Positions 5,871 through 8,242 of a DNA stretch of 8,242 nt are shown piece by piece. The DNA lies in contig JBJEHD010000080.1 in the NCBI GenBank assembly GCA_051875715.1, forward strand, positions 1 to 8,242, given 5' to 3'. Both the position numbers and the translations under genes were made by a program. How positions within the stretch are numbered: position 1 is the first letter of the stretch; the number at the start of each line of letters is the position of its first letter. Source of the stretch: DYCT01 sp051875715. GTDB taxonomy: Bacteria > Bacteroidota > Bacteroidia > Bacteroidales > Bacteroidaceae. Below the pieces are notes generated by a model. The model worked only from the letters and a program-made list of their open reading frames with translations, was not told the origin of the DNA and did not search any database.

Positions 5871-6425
5871 ATGACGGAAAAAGAGAAAATGCTCAGCGGC
5901 CAACTCTATCAGGCCACCGACCCCGAACTAATCAGGGAACTCAACGAAGTGAAAAATCTTTGCCAGGAGTACAACCAGCTCCGGCCCACCATGCTGAAGG
6001 AACGCAACGAGATGCTGCGACGGATGCTTGGCCAGGCAGACGAAGACACATTCATCAACCAACCCTTCTACTGCGACTACGGCAAGCACATCCGGGTAGG
6101 AAAGCGCTTCTTTGCCAACTTCGGTTGGACGGTGCTGGACGAGGCTTATGTCACCATCGGCGACGATTGCTTCATCGGGCCCCATGTAGGCATCTACACG
6201 GCTTGTCACAGCACCGACTCCGTCGAGCGTAATTCGCGGAAAGAATGGGCCGAACCCGTCACCATCGGCGACAACTGTTGGATAGGGGGAGGCGTCACCA
6301 TCCTGCCTGGTGTAAGCATCGGCGACAATGTCACCATCGGGGCCGGCAGCGTGGTGGTCGACGACATTCCATCGGACACGGTGGCCGTGGGCAATCCGGC
6401 CCGGGTCGTCAAGCATCTGCGGTGA
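5871..6425 (+). CDS. Maltose O-acetyltransferase-like sugar acetyltransferase (Maa/NodL/LacA type)
   Basis: Transfers acetyl from acetyl-CoA to a sugar hydroxyl in the cytoplasm; the physiological acceptor of this group is mostly unknown. The 184 residues match E. coli Maa (about 183). The N-terminal Mac domain begins MTEKEKML, the CDYGKHIRVG and FFANFG blocks follow, and then the left-handed beta-helix of hexapeptide repeats with IYTACHSTD, in which His113 is the expected catalytic base, PVTIGDNCWIGGG, VSIGDNVTIGAGSVV and the ending GNPARVVKHLR. The start at 5871 is chosen because it aligns with the family N-terminus. An in-frame ATG at 5838 would add 11 residues and overlap the transporter gene by 20 bases; it has an AAGGAG four bases upstream, so it remains possible. 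With the chosen start the gap to the transporter is 13 bases, so the two genes are probably one operon. Confidence 0.9.
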   Translation: MTEKEKMLSGQLYQATDPELIRELNEVKNLCQEYNQLRPTMLKERNEMLRRMLGQADEDTFINQPFYCDYGKHIRVGKRFFANFGWTVLDEAYVTIGDDCFIGPHVGIYTACHSTDSVERNSRKEWAEPVTIGDNCWIGGGVTILPGVSIGDNVTIGAGSVVVDDIPSDTVAVGNPARVVKHLR

Positions 6426-6469
6426 AACACGGCAAATGCGCCGACTGACGCAAGCGAGCGAAGGCTTTG

Positions 6470-6501
6470 TTTGGATATGTGGGCAGAACTTGCTACTTTT
6501 G
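6470..6501 (+). promoter_or_regulatory. Bacteroidetes-type promoter of proS
   Basis: TTTG (6470-6473) and TACTTTTG (6494-6501) match the -33 and -7 consensus elements, with a 20-base gap. The predicted transcription start is near 6508, about 50 bases before the proS ATG, and the leader is A-rich. No convincing terminator separates the acetyltransferase from this promoter, so some read-through from upstream is possible. Confidence 0.75.
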
Positions 6502-6556
6502 CACGCTTCAAAGAATGGAACCGAAAAGGAACAAAATAGAATAAAAACATAAATCT

Positions 6557-8047
6557 ATGGCAAAGGAACTGAAAGAACTGACCAAGCGCAGTGAGAACTA
6601 CTCGCAATGGTACAATGATTTGGTGGTAAAGGCCGATTTGGCAGAACAATCGCCCGTGCGCGGATGCATGGTGATCAAGCCTTACGGATACGCCATTTGG
6701 GAGAAAATGCAACGGCAACTGGACGACATGTTCAAGGCAACGGGTCACGTGAACGCGTACTTCCCGCTGCTGATTCCGAAGTCGTACCTCAGCCGTGAAG
6801 CCGAACACGTAGAAGGTTTTGCAAAAGAATGTGCGGTAGTGACCCACTACCGTCTGAAAAATGCAGAAGACGGCAGCGGTGTCGTAGTGGACCCGGCCGC
6901 CCGCCTGGAAGAGGAACTGATTATCCGACCCACTTCGGAAACAATCATCTGGAGCACCTATAAGAACTGGATCAACTCCTACCGCGACCTGCCTATCCTG
7001 TGCAACCAATGGGCAAACGTCATGCGTTGGGAAATGCGTACGCGCCTCTTCCTGCGTACGGCCGAATTCCTCTGGCAAGAAGGACATACGGCACACGCCA
7101 CACGCGAAGAAGCCGAAGCCGAAGCACAAAAGATGTTGCACGTGTATGGCGACTTTGCCGAAAAATACATGGCCGTTCCGGTCATCAAGGGCGTGAAGTC
7201 GGCCAACGAACGGTTTGCCGGTGCGTTGGACACCTATACCATCGAAGGCTTGATGCAGGACGGGAAGGCTCTGCAATGTGGTACGTCGCACTTCCTGGGA
7301 CAGAATTTCGCCAAGGCGTTCAACGTGCAGTTCGTGGACAAGAACAACAAGTTGGATTATGTGTGGGCTACGTCGTGGGGTGTCTCGACGCGTCTGATGG
7401 GTGCACTCATCATGACCCACTCCGACGACAACGGATTGGTGCTCCCTCCGAAGTTGGCCCCGATACAGGTGGTGATTGTCCCCATCTACAAGAACGACGA
7501 GCAACTGAAGCAAATCGACGCCAAGGTGGAAGGCATCGTGTGCCGCCTGCGTGAGATGGGCATCTCGGTGAAATACGACAATGCGGACAACAAACGCCCC
7601 GGATTCAAGTTTGCCGATTACGAACTGAAGGGTGTTCCCGTGCGTCTGGTAATGGGCTCGCGCGACTTGGAAAACAACACCATGGAAGTGATGCGCCGCG
7701 ACACACTGGAGAAAGAAACCGTGTCGTGCGAAGGCATCGAGGAATATGTGAAGCAACTGCTGGATGACGTGCAAGCCAACATCTACAAGAAAGCTTTGGA
7801 CTATCGCAACCAGCACATCACAAAGGTGGATTCTTTCGAAGAATTTAAGACGCAAATCGAGAAAGGCGGCTTCGTGCTGGCCCATTGGGACGGGACGACC
7901 GAAACCGAAGAAAGAATCAAGGAGGAAACCAAGGCAACCATCCGTTGTATTCCCTTCGAGGCGGACGAAGAAAGCCTCACACCCGGTGTGGACATGCTGA
8001 CGGGCAAGCCCTCGGCACGCCGCGTGCTCTTTGCTCGGGCCTATTGA
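6557..8047 (+). CDS. proS: Prolyl-tRNA synthetase, archaeal/eukaryote type (EC 6.1.1.15)
   Basis: Charges tRNA-Pro with proline; an essential cytoplasmic class II synthetase. At 496 residues and without the roughly 180-residue insertion (editing) domain of the E. coli type, it is the shorter type 3 form found in archaea, eukaryotes and many bacteria including Bacteroidetes. The catalytic core shows GYAIWEKMQ (44-52, motif 1 helix), RPTSET at 124-129, motif 2 as RWEMRTRLFLRTAEFLWQEG at 157-176, and motif 3 around GVSTRLMGALIMTHSDDNG at 275-293 with Arg279. The anticodon-binding domain starts near VVIVPIYK, and the C-terminal extension ends in a tyrosine (RRVLFARAY), as in other type 3 enzymes. 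It has its own promoter and terminator and no functional tie to its neighbours. It appears complete. Confidence 0.97.
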   Translation: MAKELKELTKRSENYSQWYNDLVVKADLAEQSPVRGCMVIKPYGYAIWEKMQRQLDDMFKATGHVNAYFPLLIPKSYLSREAEHVEGFAKECAVVTHYRLKNAEDGSGVVVDPAARLEEELIIRPTSETIIWSTYKNWINSYRDLPILCNQWANVMRWEMRTRLFLRTAEFLWQEGHTAHATREEAEAEAQKMLHVYGDFAEKYMAVPVIKGVKSANERFAGALDTYTIEGLMQDGKALQCGTSHFLGQNFAKAFNVQFVDKNNKLDYVWATSWGVSTRLMGALIMTHSDDNGLVLPPKLAPIQVVIVPIYKNDEQLKQIDAKVEGIVCRLREMGISVKYDNADNKRPGFKFADYELKGVPVRLVMGSRDLENNTMEVMRRDTLEKETVSCEGIEEYVKQLLDDVQANIYKKALDYRNQHITKVDSFEEFKTQIEKGGFVLAHWDGTTETEERIKEETKATIRCIPFEADEESLTPGVDMLTGKPSARRVLFARAY

Positions 8048-8056
8048 TTGCTACGT

Positions 8057-8105
8057 GGAGGTTGCGTCGGAACGAAAGAGGCGGTCGGCGCAACCTCTGC
8101 TTTTT
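8057..8105 (+). terminator. Rho-independent terminator of proS
   Basis: GAGGTTGCG (8058-8066) is perfectly complementary to CGCAACCTC (8089-8097), with a further G-T pair outside (8057/8098). TTTTT follows at 8101-8105. The stem begins 10 bases after the proS stop. Confidence 0.85.
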
Positions 8106-8222
8106 CTCGTTCGCACAGGACGGAGGTGTCCGCATCGACGCCCTTGAACCCAAAACGGTCGTTAGGCCGCCCCTGCGCAAACGAACGTTCTTTTTGGCAT
8201 CTGTCTTCCCGTTTCTCGGTTA

Positions 8223-8238
8223 CAATGGAGCCCCATTG
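8223..8238. repeat. Short perfect inverted repeat at the window edge
   Basis: CAATGG (8223-8228) and CCATTG (8233-8238) flank a four-base loop. It may be an operator or hairpin of a gene beyond the edge; too little sequence follows to decide. The rest of 8106-8242 shows nothing else that could be supported. Confidence 0.3.
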
Positions 8239-8242
8239 CGCC

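Noticed and set aside
5045..5872. 275-codon open frame opposite the transporter
   Set aside because: Its Asp/Glu/His/Gln-rich translation is the complement of a hydrophobic membrane protein, not a real gene.
6437..6452. TGCG/CGCA hairpin after the acetyltransferase stop
   Set aside because: Only four pairs, an eight-base loop and no proper T-run; too weak for a terminator call.
6206..7885. 559-codon open frame opposite proS and the acetyltransferase
   Set aside because: Antisense shadow covering most of proS; rich in His, Phe and Val with no recognisable domain.
8041..8241. Open minus-strand frame entering from the right edge, ending opposite the proS stop
   Set aside because: About 66 codons without a visible start, running through the proS terminator; no recognisable sequence, so a 3' gene end could not be supported.
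8225..8242. Possible ATG start near the right edge (MEPHCA...)
   Set aside because: Only six codons are visible and no promoter of the local type lies upstream.

Overview
The window looks like chromosomal DNA of a GC-rich member of the Bacteroidales (Bacteroides/Prevotella-like). The signs are promoters of the TTTG...TAnnTTTG type in front of genes (clearest before the regulator and before proS), mostly A-rich leaders without Shine-Dalgarno sequences, a regulator with the GTVDRV-type LacI helix-turn-helix common in this phylum, and an archaeal/eukaryote-type prolyl-tRNA synthetase. The exact genus cannot be fixed from this stretch.

Layout. Positions 1-331 hold no convincing gene: there is a stretch that can fold into a branched RNA (92-205) and a long hairpin (227-266) just past the end of uxaC. 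uxaC (uronate isomerase) runs leftward from 1738 to 332. A 238-base divergent spacer with a hairpin, two TTTCG/CGAAA dyads and a good promoter separates it from a LacI-family regulator (1977-3038, rightward), which is followed after 58 bases by uxaB (tagaturonate reductase, 3097-4536). A two-hairpin terminator region closes that unit. The next spacer (4537-4891) carries a 16-bp inverted repeat that resembles the paired ends of a small mobile element. Then come a predicted 321-residue membrane transporter of the bile acid:sodium symporter type (4892-5857) and a maltose-O-acetyltransferase-like enzyme (5871-6425), which are probably co-transcribed. Last is proS (6557-8047) with its own strong promoter and terminator, and 137 bases without a clear gene.

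How the genes work together. UxaC converts D-galacturonate to D-tagaturonate (and D-glucuronate to D-fructuronate), and UxaB reduces tagaturonate to D-altronate. Together they form the first two steps of the pectin-derived galacturonate route towards 2-keto-3-deoxygluconate. The LacI-family protein between them is the natural candidate for their uronate-responsive regulator. Altronate dehydratase, KDG kinase and KDPG aldolase are not in the window. The transporter/acetyltransferase pair and proS are separate transcription units with no evident link to uronates.

No new defence system, mobile island or unknown multigene system is visible. The items most worth a second look are non-coding: the foldable region at 92-205, the inverted repeat at 4678-4746, and the paired dyads in the uxaC/regulator spacer.
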